Positions 1 to 6,671 are shown, counted from the stretch's first letter. The stretch is DNA of 8,646 bases from Kiloniellaceae bacterium (GCA_028280915.1 JANQKX010000299.1:1-8646); one strand, 5' to 3'. A program made the numbers and translations. Notes: generated by a model not told the origin, from the letters alone.

Positions 1-3000
1 CAGTTTCGGCCCAAGGCACCGGGCGCCCCGCCGTCCAAGCCGTAGGGCGGTACCTGCCGGTGGCTGGCCAGAACCGCCGCGGTCATGGCCTCGCGGAAGC
101 GGATGCGCCGCCGGGTGCCGTCCCCGCCGCGATGGCGCCCCTTGCCACCCGAGCCACGGCGAATCTCGAAGTCCTCCAACAAAACGGGAAAGCGCCATTC
201 CAGCACCTCCGGATCGGTCAGACGGGAGTTGGTCATGTGCGTATGCACCGCATCGCAGCCGTCGAAATCCGGCCCGGCGCCCGATCCGCCGCAAATAGTC
301 TCATAGTACTGGTACTTTTCGTTGCCGAAGGTGAAGTTGTTCATGGTGCCCTGGGCGGCGGCCAGTACACCCAAGGCGCCGTAGAGAGTGTCGGTGATGG
401 CCTGGCTGGTTTCCACGTTGCCCGCCACCACCGCGGCGGGATAGCGCGGGTTCAACATGCAGCCCTCGGGCAGGATGATATCCAGCGGCTTCAGGCAGCC
501 CTCGTTCATTGGGATTTCGTCTTCCACCAAGGTGCGGAACACGTAAAGGACCGCCGCCCGGCAGACCGCCGAGGGGGCGTTGAAGTTGCTCGGCAATTGA
601 TCGCTCGTTCCGGTGAAATCGATCTTGGCCCGCCGCGCCGCCTTGTCGATGGTGATGGCCACCTTGATCGCCGCATCCGGTTCGCCGGTACGGGGGTCCA
701 TGGGATAGGTAAAGTGGCCGTCCTGCAGCACGTCCAGCACGCGGCGCACCTGTTCTTCCGCGTTGTCCTGCACGTGACCCATGTAGGCGTGCACCACGGG
801 CAGGCTGTAGTGCGCCACCATGCGGCGCAGTTCCTCCACCCCCTTTTGGTTGGCGGCGATCTGCGCTTTCAGGTCGGCGATGTTCTGCTCCGGATTTCGC
901 GACGGATAGGGGCCGGAACGCAAGAGGTCCCGAGTCTCCTGTTCCAGAAAACGCCCTTCCGCAACGAGCAAGAAGTTGTCGATCAAGACACCTTCTTCCA
1001 CCACCGTGCGGCTGTGGGGCGGCATGGACCCGGGGGTGATCCCGCCCACGTCGGCATGGTGGCCCCGGCTTGCCACGTAAAACAGGATTTCCGATCCCCC
1101 GTCGTCGAACACCGGATTGATCACCGTGATGTCCGGCAGGTGGGTGCCGCCGTTGTAAGGCGCGTTCAGCATGTAGACGTCGCCCGGCCGGGTGGTGGCG
1201 CCCCGTTCCCGAATCACCGCCCGGATGGACTCGCTCATGGAGCCCAGATGCACGGGCATGTGGGGGGCATTGGCCACCAGATTGCCTTCCGGATCAAAAA
1301 TGGCGCAGGAAAAATCCAAACGCTCCTTGATGTTTACGGAATAGGCGGTGTTTTCCAGGGTGGAGCCCATTTGTTCGGCAATGGACATGAAGAGGTTGTT
1401 GAAGACCTCAAGCATCACCGGGTCCACGTCCGTGCCCACCGCCGCGGTGCGGGCCAAGGGCACGACTCGTTCCAGGATCAGGTGGTCCTGGGGGCTGAGC
1501 TGGGCTTGCCAGCCCAGATCCACCACGGTGGTCGAGGTGGATTCGATGATGATGGCCGGCCCGTCCACCACGTCGCCTGGCCGCAAGGTGTCCCGGTTAT
1601 AGACGGGGGTGTCGTGCCACTCGCCTTCGGCGAAGGACTGGACCGTCGCGGCGGACTTTAGGGCGGCCGCGCGGGATTCGAAGGGGGCGGCTGAATCTTC
1701 CACCTGCTCGGTGCGGCCCACGGCCTCCACCTCCACCGCCTCCACGATCAAGCGCTTGTCGGCCATGACAAAGCCGTAGCGCTGGCGGTGGGCCTCGGCG
1801 AAACGCGCCTCGATCTCGGCAAAGGACCCAAAGGGCACGGCCATGGCCGAATCGGTCCCCTCGTAGCGCAGGTGGAGCTTGGGTAGGACTTGCACCCGTT
1901 TTTGATTTTCCCGGTCAATACCTTGCCGGGCCAGTTCCGCCAAGGCATCGTCGGCCAGGCGGTCGATTTCCGCCTGCAGGGCCGCCATGGTATCGGCCGC
2001 CAGGATCTGCTCCACCGCGTTTTCCCGCAGGGCGCGGATATCCGCCAGACCCATGCCATAGGCGGACAAGACGCCGGCGAAGGGATGCAGGAAGATCTTG
2101 GTCATGCCCAAGGTGTCGGCGATGTCGCAGGCGTGCTGGCCGCCGGCGCCGCCAAAGCACTGCAAGGTATATTCGGTGACATCATAACCGCGCTGGGTGG
2201 AGATCTTCTTGATCGCGTTGGCCATGTTTTCGATCGCGATCTGGCGAAAGCCGGCGGCGACGGCCTCGGGGCTGCGCCGGTCGCCCGTGGCGTCATGGAT
2301 CTGCGTGGCGAGATCCTCAAAACGCTGGCGGACAATGTCCGCGTCCAGGGCTTCGTCGGCGCCGGGGCCAAAGACCTTGGGGAAAAAGGCGGGCACCAGG
2401 CGACCCAGCATGACGTTGCAGTCGGTCACCGTCAAAGGTCCGCCGCGGCGATAGCTGGCCGGCCCGGGATTGGCACCGGCGGAATCCGGCCCGACCCGGT
2501 ATCGGGCGCCGTCGAAATGCAGGATCGACCCGCCGCCGGCGGCCACGGTGTGTATCTGCATCATGGGCGCGCGCATGCGCACGCCGGCCACCAGGGTCTC
2601 GAAGGCCCGCTCGTATTCCCCGTTGTAGTGGGCCACGTCGGTGGAGGTGCCGCCCATATCGAAGGTGATGATCTTGTGGATGTCCCCCATGGCCGCGGTT
2701 TCCACCGCGCCGACGATGCCCCCGGCCGGGCCGGAAAGAATCGAATCCTTGCCCTGAAACAGGGCGGCATCGGTCAAGCCGCCGTTGGACTGCATGAACA
2801 TCAGCCGGGTGTCCCCCAATTGACTGGCTACCTGTTCAACGTAGCGGCGCAGGATGGGGGAGAGGTAGGCGTCGACCACCGTGGTGTCGCCACGGCCCAC
2901 CAGTTTCATTAGGGGGCTGACCTGATGGCTGATCGAGATCTGGGTAAAGCCGATTTCCTTGGCCAGGTCGGCGGCTTGCCGTTCGTGATCCGGGTAGCGG

Positions 3001-3551
3001 TAGCCGTGCATGAAGACAATGGCGGCGGAGCGGATGCCCGCGCGGTAGGCCTCTTCAAGCGGCCCGCGCAGGCCCGCCACATCCAAGGGGGTGAGGACCT
3101 GGCCATCGGCGGTGAGGCGCTCGTCGGCCTCCACCACCTTTTCGTAAAGCAGCTCGGGCAGGATGATCTGACGGGTGAAAAGGTGCGGCCGGTTTTGGTA
3201 GGCGATGCGCAGGGCGTCGCGGAAGCCCCGGGTGATCACCAAGACCGTGCGATCACCCTTGCGTTCCAGAAGCGCATTGGTGGCCACGGTGGTGCCCATC
3301 TTCACCGCTTCGATGGTGGCCGGCGGGATCGCTTGTGCGGCGCTTAATCCCAAGAGGTCGCGGATGCCCTGCACCGCCGCGTCCTTGTATTGCTCGGGGT
3401 TTTCCGACAAAAGCTTGTGGGTGGTCAGGCTGCCGTCCGGGCGGCGCGCCACCAGGTCCGTGAAGGTGCCGCCCCGGTCCACCCAAAACTGCCAACCATT
3501 GCCCGTAACCTGCCCATGATCGTTCGTAAGACCTTGGCCCATGCCCATCAT
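1..3551 (-). CDS. 5-oxoprolinase / hydantoinase, HyuA-HyuB fusion (C-terminus cut by window edge)
   Basis: By family, this is an ATP-dependent cytosolic amidohydrolase that opens 5-oxo-L-proline (pyroglutamate) to glutamate, or a related hydantoin or lactam ring. About 1183 residues are visible. Residues 20-32 read WQFWVDRGGTFTD, the actin-like phosphate loop at the start of the HyuA N-domain; the DRGGT form is typical of 5-oxoprolinases, whereas many hydantoinases have DVGGT. A second nucleotide motif, FDMGGTSTD, lies at 297-305 in the HyuA catalytic domain, followed by NGEYERAFET. The HyuB part starts near residue 708 and contains NAPYNGGTH (796-804) and the GHHADVGG segment with H831/H832. 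The last visible residues (PPYGLDGGAPGALGRN) are the conserved run near the HyuB end, so I estimate 30-50 residues are missing. The frame agrees at all four places checked (both ends and two internal motifs). In-frame ATGs occur at 3551, 3548 and 3542 with no strong Shine-Dalgarno sequence; 3551 directly follows an in-frame stop region. The exact substrate is not proven. Confidence 0.95.
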   Translation of the reverse strand, partial: MMGMGQGLTNDHGQVTGNGWQFWVDRGGTFTDLVARRPDGSLTTHKLLSENPEQYKDAAVQGIRDLLGLSAAQAIPPATIEAVKMGTTVATNALLERKGDRTVLVITRGFRDALRIAYQNRPHLFTRQIILPELLYEKVVEADERLTADGQVLTPLDVAGLRGPLEEAYRAGIRSAAIVFMHGYRYPDHERQAADLAKEIGFTQISISHQVSPLMKLVGRGDTTVVDAYLSPILRRYVEQVASQLGDTRLMFMQSNGGLTDAALFQGKDSILSGPAGGIVGAVETAAMGDIHKIITFDMGGTSTDVAHYNGEYERAFETLVAGVRMRAPMMQIHTVAAGGGSILHFDGARYRVGPDSAGANPGPASYRRGGPLTVTDCNVMLGRLVPAFFPKVFGPGADEALDADIVRQRFEDLATQIHDATGDRRSPEAVAAGFRQIAIENMANAIKKISTQRGYDVTEYTLQCFGGAGGQHACDIADTLGMTKIFLHPFAGVLSAYGMGLADIRALRENAVEQILAADTMAALQAEIDRLADDALAELARQGIDRENQKRVQVLPKLHLRYEGTDSAMAVPFGSFAEIEARFAEAHRQRYGFVMADKRLIVEAVEVEAVGRTEQVEDSAAPFESRAAALKSAATVQSFAEGEWHDTPVYNRDTLRPGDVVDGPAIIIESTSTTVVDLGWQAQLSPQDHLILERVVPLARTAAVGTDVDPVMLEVFNNLFMSIAEQMGSTLENTAYSVNIKERLDFSCAIFDPEGNLVANAPHMPVHLGSMSESIRAVIRERGATTRPGDVYMLNAPYNGGTHLPDITVINPVFDDGGSEILFYVASRGHHADVGGITPGSMPPHSRTVVEEGVLIDNFLLVAEGRFLEQETRDLLRSGPYPSRNPEQNIADLKAQIAANQKGVEELRRMVAHYSLPVVHAYMGHVQDNAEEQVRRVLDVLQDGHFTYPMDPRTGEPDAAIKVAITIDKAARRAKIDFTGTSDQLPSNFNAPSAVCRAAVLYVFRTLVEDEIPMNEGCLKPLDIILPEGCMLNPRYPAAVVAGNVETSQAITDTLYGALGVLAAAQGTMNNFTFGNEKYQYYETICGGSGAGPDFDGCDAVHTHMTNSRLTDPEVLEWRFPVLLEDFEIRRGSGGKGRHRGGDGTRRRIRFREAMTAAVLASHRQVPPYGLDGGAPGALGRN

Positions 3552-3583
3552 CAGTCACCCGTCAAAAAATGAAATGATGGCAC

Positions 3584-3613
3584 AATATCGACAATTTATC
3601 GATAAAATGTCAA
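3584..3613 (-). promoter_or_regulatory. Candidate sigma70-type promoter of the oxoprolinase gene
   Basis: Read on the minus strand, a perfect TTGACA -35 box (3613-3608) is followed after 18 bp by GATATT (3589-3584), a 4/6 match to the -10 consensus. The predicted start of transcription would be near 3577, giving a leader of about 26 bases before the ATG at 3551. The surroundings are AT-rich compared with the flanking genes. The -35 match is good; the spacing is one base long and the -10 box is only fair. Confidence 0.5.
3590..3611. repeat. 22-bp near-perfect palindrome, likely operator
   Basis: The arms are GACAxTTTATC (3590-3600) and GATAAAxTGTC (3601-3611). Ten of eleven base pairs match; the only mismatch is 3594/3607 (A opposite A). 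The centre is the 12-bp perfect palindrome TTTATCGATAAA at 3595-3606. The element fills the spacer and enters the -35 box of the predicted oxoprolinase promoter, which is where a repressor would be expected to bind. No regulator gene is visible in the window, so the binding protein is unknown. Confidence 0.5.
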
Positions 3614-3734
3614 TGATAAATTTTGACTCTCTCTTGAGCCCCGCGCGTTTTGGGGAGCAGGTTCACTCGGCGGGCCGTCGATTGGCCGACCGGTGGGGTC
3701 TGAAGATGAACTTGTTTTGTGAGTTTTGACGGGG

Positions 3735-4661
3735 CTAAGCGACGGCGCGCAGCAGGGATTTGAGGCCCAATTCGCCTTTGTCGTGGATCAGGGACTTGGC
3801 ATTTTCGATGGGGATGCCCACAAGGCGGGCGATGCCGGCTTCGAAGAAATAAATATCCCCTTCGGAGAGGGCCTCGATGATCATTTCCGCCGAGAGGCGT
3901 CCGTTGGCTTGCAGCTGGTCCAGCAATTCGTCCACCTGGGCTTCGCTTTCACAGCCTTCGCGCAGGAGACTGTTGGTAGCCCGGTTGCGGGCTTGCCGCA
4001 ACAAGGTGCGGATCATCTCTTCGGGCAGGTCGTGCTGTGCCGCCAGGTGAGATTTCAGCTGTTGTGCCACCACGTTCATGAGCTGCTCGGAGACGGTCAC
4101 CGGCAAGTCGGGCCGCAGTGATAGGGCCGATGAGACGGCTTCGTTTCCCTGATAGGCGTCGACCACCCGCTCCAGTGCTTTTTGATCCAGTTCGGCACCC
4201 TCGTTGCGCACCAAGGTTTCAACCGCGCGATCATTTCCGGTTTCAATCAGGGCATCGGCCAGCGGGCCGGCGATGGTCTTGCGCTTGGCGATGGTCTCTT
4301 GTTTCAGGGCGTTCGTGCCGCCGACGATCTCGATCAGGTCTTCGTCCGACAGGACCTCGCAGTACTGCAGCACGGGCAAGGCCACGGAATCGATATCGTT
4401 GGCCAGGGAAACCGCCACGTCATGGGGCACGTCCGACGAGGATTGCAGGTGGTTGGAGAGAGCTTCGCGCACCCGGACCTCAGCATCCGTGATGAAGTGG
4501 CGAAAAATTTCCTCCGCGATCTGCCGCTCTTCCGGCGTCAGGGACTTCTGCTCGAATTCAGTCGCGACCTTCTCGGCCATGAGGGCGCGTGTCTCGGCGG
4601 AGGAATCCTCCTGGAGGCGCATGACGTCTTCTTGGGTCAAACTGGCTGATTGGCTCGACAT
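3735..4661 (-). CDS. DUF2336 protein, alpha-helical repeat protein of unknown function
   Basis: The product is 308 residues, ends with TAG, and has no signal peptide or membrane segment, so it is probably cytosolic. It resembles DUF2336 proteins (recognised from memory of the family). The chain is almost entirely amphipathic helix, with HEAT-like units such as VRVREALSNHLQ (62-73), IAGPLADALIETGNDRAVETLVRNEG (split over 130-155) and VSSALSLRPDLPVTVSEQLM (176-195). Such repeats usually form a curved scaffold for binding other proteins. The N-terminal 50 residues are acidic and polar. No catalytic motif is visible. The ATG at 4661 is supported by a GAGGAG ribosome site upstream. It is on the same strand as the oxoprolinase gene but 183 bp from it, with a separate promoter between them, so co-function is not implied. 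A CtrA-like box upstream suggests cell-cycle or motility-linked control, which is an inference. Confidence 0.88.
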   Translation of the reverse strand: MSSQSASLTQEDVMRLQEDSSAETRALMAEKVATEFEQKSLTPEERQIAEEIFRHFITDAEVRVREALSNHLQSSSDVPHDVAVSLANDIDSVALPVLQYCEVLSDEDLIEIVGGTNALKQETIAKRKTIAGPLADALIETGNDRAVETLVRNEGAELDQKALERVVDAYQGNEAVSSALSLRPDLPVTVSEQLMNVVAQQLKSHLAAQHDLPEEMIRTLLRQARNRATNSLLREGCESEAQVDELLDQLQANGRLSAEMIIEALSEGDIYFFEAGIARLVGIPIENAKSLIHDKGELGLKSLLRAVA

Positions 4662-4672
4662 TTATTCTAGCT

Positions 4673-4678
4673 CTCCTC
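4673..4678 (-). promoter_or_regulatory. Ribosome binding site of the DUF2336 gene
   Basis: GAGGAG on the minus strand, 11 bases before the ATG at 4661. It is the clearest Shine-Dalgarno sequence in the window and fixes the start of the DUF2336 gene, although the spacing is a little long. Confidence 0.65.
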
Positions 4679-4788
4679 ACCGCTAGATAACAGAGGCAGG
4701 CCCCAGTGATTTTCTTGGGTCCGTCCATCGCCCCCGTTTCGTGTTTGCGCTCGAGCCAAGAAGGTAGGCGCAAGATGTTAATGGGGGC

Positions 4789-4794
4789 TTTAAA
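4789..4794 (-). promoter_or_regulatory. Candidate -10 element downstream of the CtrA-like box
   Basis: TTTAAA (4/6 match to TATAAT; it reads the same on both strands) lies 16 bp past the CtrA-like box on the minus strand. This is the layout of a CtrA-activated promoter, where the box replaces a weak -35. Transcription would start near 4782 and leave a leader of about 120 bases before the DUF2336 start codon. It is supported by position only. Confidence 0.3.
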
Positions 4795-4802
4795 CACTTC
4801 GA

Positions 4803-4814
4803 TAACGGCCGTTA
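4803..4814. repeat. 12-bp perfect palindrome TAACGGCCGTTA
   Basis: A perfect self-complementary 12-mer centred between 4808 and 4809. Its right end shares four bases (4811-4814) with the CtrA-like box, so a protein bound here would compete or cooperate with one bound at the box. The nearby GCTTTAA (4787-4793) and TTAAAGC (4823-4829) form a wider inverted repeat around nearly the same centre. Confidence 0.4.
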
Positions 4815-4826
4815 AGCTAGACTTAA
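4811..4826 (-). promoter_or_regulatory. CtrA-type binding box TTAA-N7-TTAAC
   Basis: On the minus strand the sequence is TTAAGTCTAGCTTAAC, an exact match to the full alphaproteobacterial CtrA consensus TTAA-N7-TTAAC. It lies 150 bp before the DUF2336 start codon and 130 bp before the DUF3750 start on the other strand, so it could control either; the terminal C fits the minus-strand reading. CtrA is a response regulator that controls cell cycle, motility or differentiation genes in alphaproteobacteria. The match is seen directly; that CtrA binds it is inference. Confidence 0.5.
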
Positions 4827-4840
4827 AGCACCTAAAGCAT

Positions 4841-4880
4841 AAGGCCGGAAATCACCTCTAAAGACAGGTTTTGCGGCCTT
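4841..4880. repeat. Inverted repeat in the divergent intergenic region
   Basis: AAGGCCG (4841-4847) pairs perfectly with CGGCCTT (4874-4880) across a 26-base loop. On the plus strand it is followed by TT, then CCCGCC and a run of five T. It could be a weak terminator or protein site, but the loop is long. It lies between the two predicted divergent promoters and outside both predicted transcripts. Confidence 0.3.
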
Positions 4881-4921
4881 TTCCCGCCTTTTTGCCGCCA
4901 TGGTCTCACAATAACGTTGCT

Positions 4922-4949
4922 TTGACCCCATCTAGACAACTGGCATAGT
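4922..4949 (+). promoter_or_regulatory. Candidate promoter of the DUF3750 gene
   Basis: TTGACC (4922-4927, 5/6 to the -35 consensus) and CATAGT (4944-4949, 4/6 to the -10 consensus) are separated by 16 bp. The predicted transcription start falls at about 4956, on the first ATG of the DUF3750 gene. Together with the lack of a Shine-Dalgarno sequence this suggests a leaderless message, or use of the later ATG at 4989. Confidence 0.35.
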
Positions 4950-4955
4950 GCTTTG

Positions 4956-5732
4956 ATGTGGAAACAACAAATCAGAAACACGCGACGCATGACCTGGTAC
5001 ATCATGGCGGTTCTGGCCGTTCTCTTGGCGGGTCCCGCCCTGGCTTTGGTGAGCGGCATGGCCAAGCTCGACACGGACTGGCGGGTGGCCAATCGGGATT
5101 CCGTGGGCATGGCGCCCGATCCGGCGCAATTCCACGACCCGATCATTCAAGTCTATGGCGCCCGTACCTATTCCTGGCGGGGCGCCTTTGCCGTGCATAC
5201 CTGGATTTCCGCCAAGCGGGCGGGGGCAACGCACTATACCACCTATGAAGTCATTGGCTGGCGGGCGTGGAGCGGCGCGTCGGCGGTTCGCCACCACAAT
5301 GGCGCCCCCGACCGCCGCTGGTTCGGCGCCGATCCTGAGATCTATGCCGACTTGCGCGGCCCGCAGGTGGAACAGATGATTGACCGGCTGGAACAAGCGG
5401 TTGATACCTACCCCTATGCTTACGATTACCGCACCTGGCCCGGCCCCAATTCCAATACCTTTACCGCCGAGATGGGGCGGATTTTGCCCGAACTGAAACT
5501 TGACCTGCCGCCCACCGCGATTGGCAAGGACTTTTTGGGCGAAACCACATTGGCCAAGACCAGCCCCAGCGGTACGGGTTATCAGGTCTCGCTCTTTGGC
5601 TTGCTCGGCCTCATGCTGGCGCGGGAGGAGGGGTTGGAGATCAACGTGCTCGGCCTTTCCTTCGGGGTCGATCCCCTTGATTGGGCGCTCAAGGTGCCGG
5701 GTATTGGCCGCTTGGGCGGCGCCGAGGACTAA
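4956..5732 (+). CDS. DUF3750 protein, exported or membrane-anchored, function unknown
   Basis: The product is 258 residues from the ATG at 4956 (a TTG lies one codon earlier; another in-frame ATG is at 4989). A basic start (RNTRR, 7-11) is followed by one hydrophobic helix at about 14-33 ending AGPALALVSG, so the protein is an inner-membrane anchored or secreted periplasmic protein. The rest fits the DUF3750 family: VYGARTYSWRGAFAVHTWI (66-84), HYTTYEVIGW (93-102), GAPDRRWFGADPE (116-128), the WPGPNSNTF block (161-169), TAIGKDFLG (187-195) and SGTGYQVSLFGLLGL (205-219). No biochemical role is known to me. H81 in VHTW and the later NSNTF block resemble the His-first layout of permuted papain-like folds, with Ser in place of Cys; this is inference. 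It stands alone: a hairpin follows it, and the divergent neighbour is the DUF2336 gene. Confidence 0.88.
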   Translation: MWKQQIRNTRRMTWYIMAVLAVLLAGPALALVSGMAKLDTDWRVANRDSVGMAPDPAQFHDPIIQVYGARTYSWRGAFAVHTWISAKRAGATHYTTYEVIGWRAWSGASAVRHHNGAPDRRWFGADPEIYADLRGPQVEQMIDRLEQAVDTYPYAYDYRTWPGPNSNTFTAEMGRILPELKLDLPPTAIGKDFLGETTLAKTSPSGTGYQVSLFGLLGLMLAREEGLEINVLGLSFGVDPLDWALKVPGIGRLGGAED

Positions 5733-5751
5733 TCGGCGAACAAACTCGGCA

Positions 5752-5775
5752 AAAGGGTCCGAATGACGACCCTTT
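5752..5775 (+). terminator. Hairpin after the DUF3750 gene, probable terminator
   Basis: AAAGGGTC (5752-5759) and GACCCTTT (5768-5775) form a perfect 8-bp stem with an 8-base loop, beginning 20 bases after the stop codon. The stem ends in TTT, but no longer T-run follows (next bases GGTAG), so if it ends transcription it may be inefficient. Confidence 0.5.
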
Positions 5776-5842
5776 GGTAGCTCTGTCCGGCCGACTTCCC
5801 ATTAAAGATGTTTTTGCGAGGCGACTGTACTTGCTGGCGAAT

Positions 5843-5907
5843 CCATGCCATCAAGGTGGTATGGCGAGACAGATCTGTTATGAGCCGCACCCGGCTGGCG
5901 GCGGCTC
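5843..5907 (+). repeat. Two small hairpins in the djlA upstream region
   Basis: The first hairpin is CCATGCCA (5843-5850) with TGGTATGG (5857-5864), eight pairs including one G-T, six-base loop. The second is GAGCCGC (5882-5888) with GCGGCTC (5901-5907), seven perfect pairs, twelve-base loop, ending 21 bases before the djlA start codon. They sit in the 196-bp gap 5733-5928, which otherwise shows no convincing promoter and no gene. The second could influence translation of djlA if it lies in the leader. Confidence 0.35.
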
Positions 5908-5928
5908 GAGGACCATGGGCGGATTGGG

Positions 5929-6663
5929 ATGAGTATTTGGGGCAAAATTCTGGGCGGTGTTGGCGGCTTTGCCGTCGGCGGGCCCCTGGGCGCGCTCATC
6001 GGCGCCGTGGCGGGCCACGCCGTGGACAAGATGCGCAGCGAGGAAAGCGAAGGCGGCCTGGGCGGTGCCCACAAGCAAGTGGCCTTTACCATCGGCGTGA
6101 TCGTCCTCAGCGCCAAGATGGCCAAGGCGGACGGTCAGGTCACCCGCGACGAAATCGATGCCTTCAAACAGGTCTTTCGCATCCCCCCGGGCGAAATGAA
6201 GAATGTGGGGCGCCTGTTCGACCAGGCGCGCCGGGATGCCAGCGGTTATGTGCCCTATGCCCGCCAATTGGGGCGGTTGTTCAAAGACCATCCGAATGTG
6301 CTGGAAGAGTTGCTGGGCGGCCTTTTCCACATTGCCCGGGCCGATGGAGATGTGGCGCCGGAAGAAATGGCGTTCCTGTCCGACGTGGCGCAGATCTTTG
6401 GCTTTAACGAAGAGCAATGGGATCGCATCCAGGCCCACTACCGGCCCGACGATGGGGCCGACCCGTTCCACATTTTGGGGGTCACCCGGGAGGAGTCCAA
6501 CGAGGCGATCAAAACGGCCCATCGCAAACTGGTGGTCGAAAACCACCCCGACAAGCTGATCGCCCAGGGCATGCCCGAGGAGTTCGTCGAGGTTGCCAAC
6601 CAAAAGCTGGCAACCATTAACGCCGCCTATGATCAGATCCGGAAAATCCGCGGTTTTAGCTAG
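5929..6663 (+). CDS. djlA: DjlA-type co-chaperone: membrane anchor, TerB domain, DnaJ domain
   Basis: By family, a membrane-bound J-protein that recruits and stimulates DnaK at the inner membrane. The 244-residue product has three parts. Residues 8-31 are a glycine-rich hydrophobic segment (GxxxG-type, GGVGGFAVGGPLGALIG), as in DjlA anchors. Residues 50-170 are a TerB-like helical domain with two acidic loops, KADGQVTRDE (66-75) and ARADGDVAPEE (136-146), the pattern thought to bind metal in TerB. Residues 178-244 are the C-terminal J domain beginning DPFHILGV, with the HPD tripeptide at 206-208 that contacts DnaK. The length is slightly below the E. coli protein (271 residues). The ATG at 5929 has only a weak purine stretch (GGGCGGATTGGG) before it. 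The uup gene follows after 8 bp, implying co-transcription. Confidence 0.92.
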   Translation: MSIWGKILGGVGGFAVGGPLGALIGAVAGHAVDKMRSEESEGGLGGAHKQVAFTIGVIVLSAKMAKADGQVTRDEIDAFKQVFRIPPGEMKNVGRLFDQARRDASGYVPYARQLGRLFKDHPNVLEELLGGLFHIARADGDVAPEEMAFLSDVAQIFGFNEEQWDRIQAHYRPDDGADPFHILGVTREESNEAIKTAHRKLVVENHPDKLIAQGMPEEFVEVANQKLATINAAYDQIRKIRGFS

Positions 6664-6671
6664 ACGGGACC

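Noticed and set aside
60..2912. Long plus-strand open frames (533 and 340 codons, at 60-1661 and 1890-2912) opposite the oxoprolinase gene
   Set aside because: They are in exact codon register with the minus-strand gene. Stops there would need TTA, CTA or TCA codons in the real gene, which are rare in GC-rich DNA. Their translations are low-complexity G/H/V/R-rich, while the minus-strand product matches a known family throughout.
3638..3660. CCCC-N9-GGGG inverted repeat as a terminator for the DUF2336 gene
   Set aside because: The stem is only four pairs with mismatches beside it, and no T-run follows on the minus strand. I see no convincing terminator in 3552-3734.
4926..4933. CCCCATCT as a sigma32 (heat-shock) -10 element for the DUF3750 gene
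   Set aside because: The hexamer-like match is good, but no CTTGAA-like -35 box lies at the right distance upstream.
5808..6407. 199-codon plus-strand frame overlapping djlA, and a 241-codon minus-strand frame at 5878-6603
   Set aside because: The djlA frame shows anchor, TerB and J-domain motifs in order; the overlapping frames show no recognisable family and arise from GC-rich codon use.
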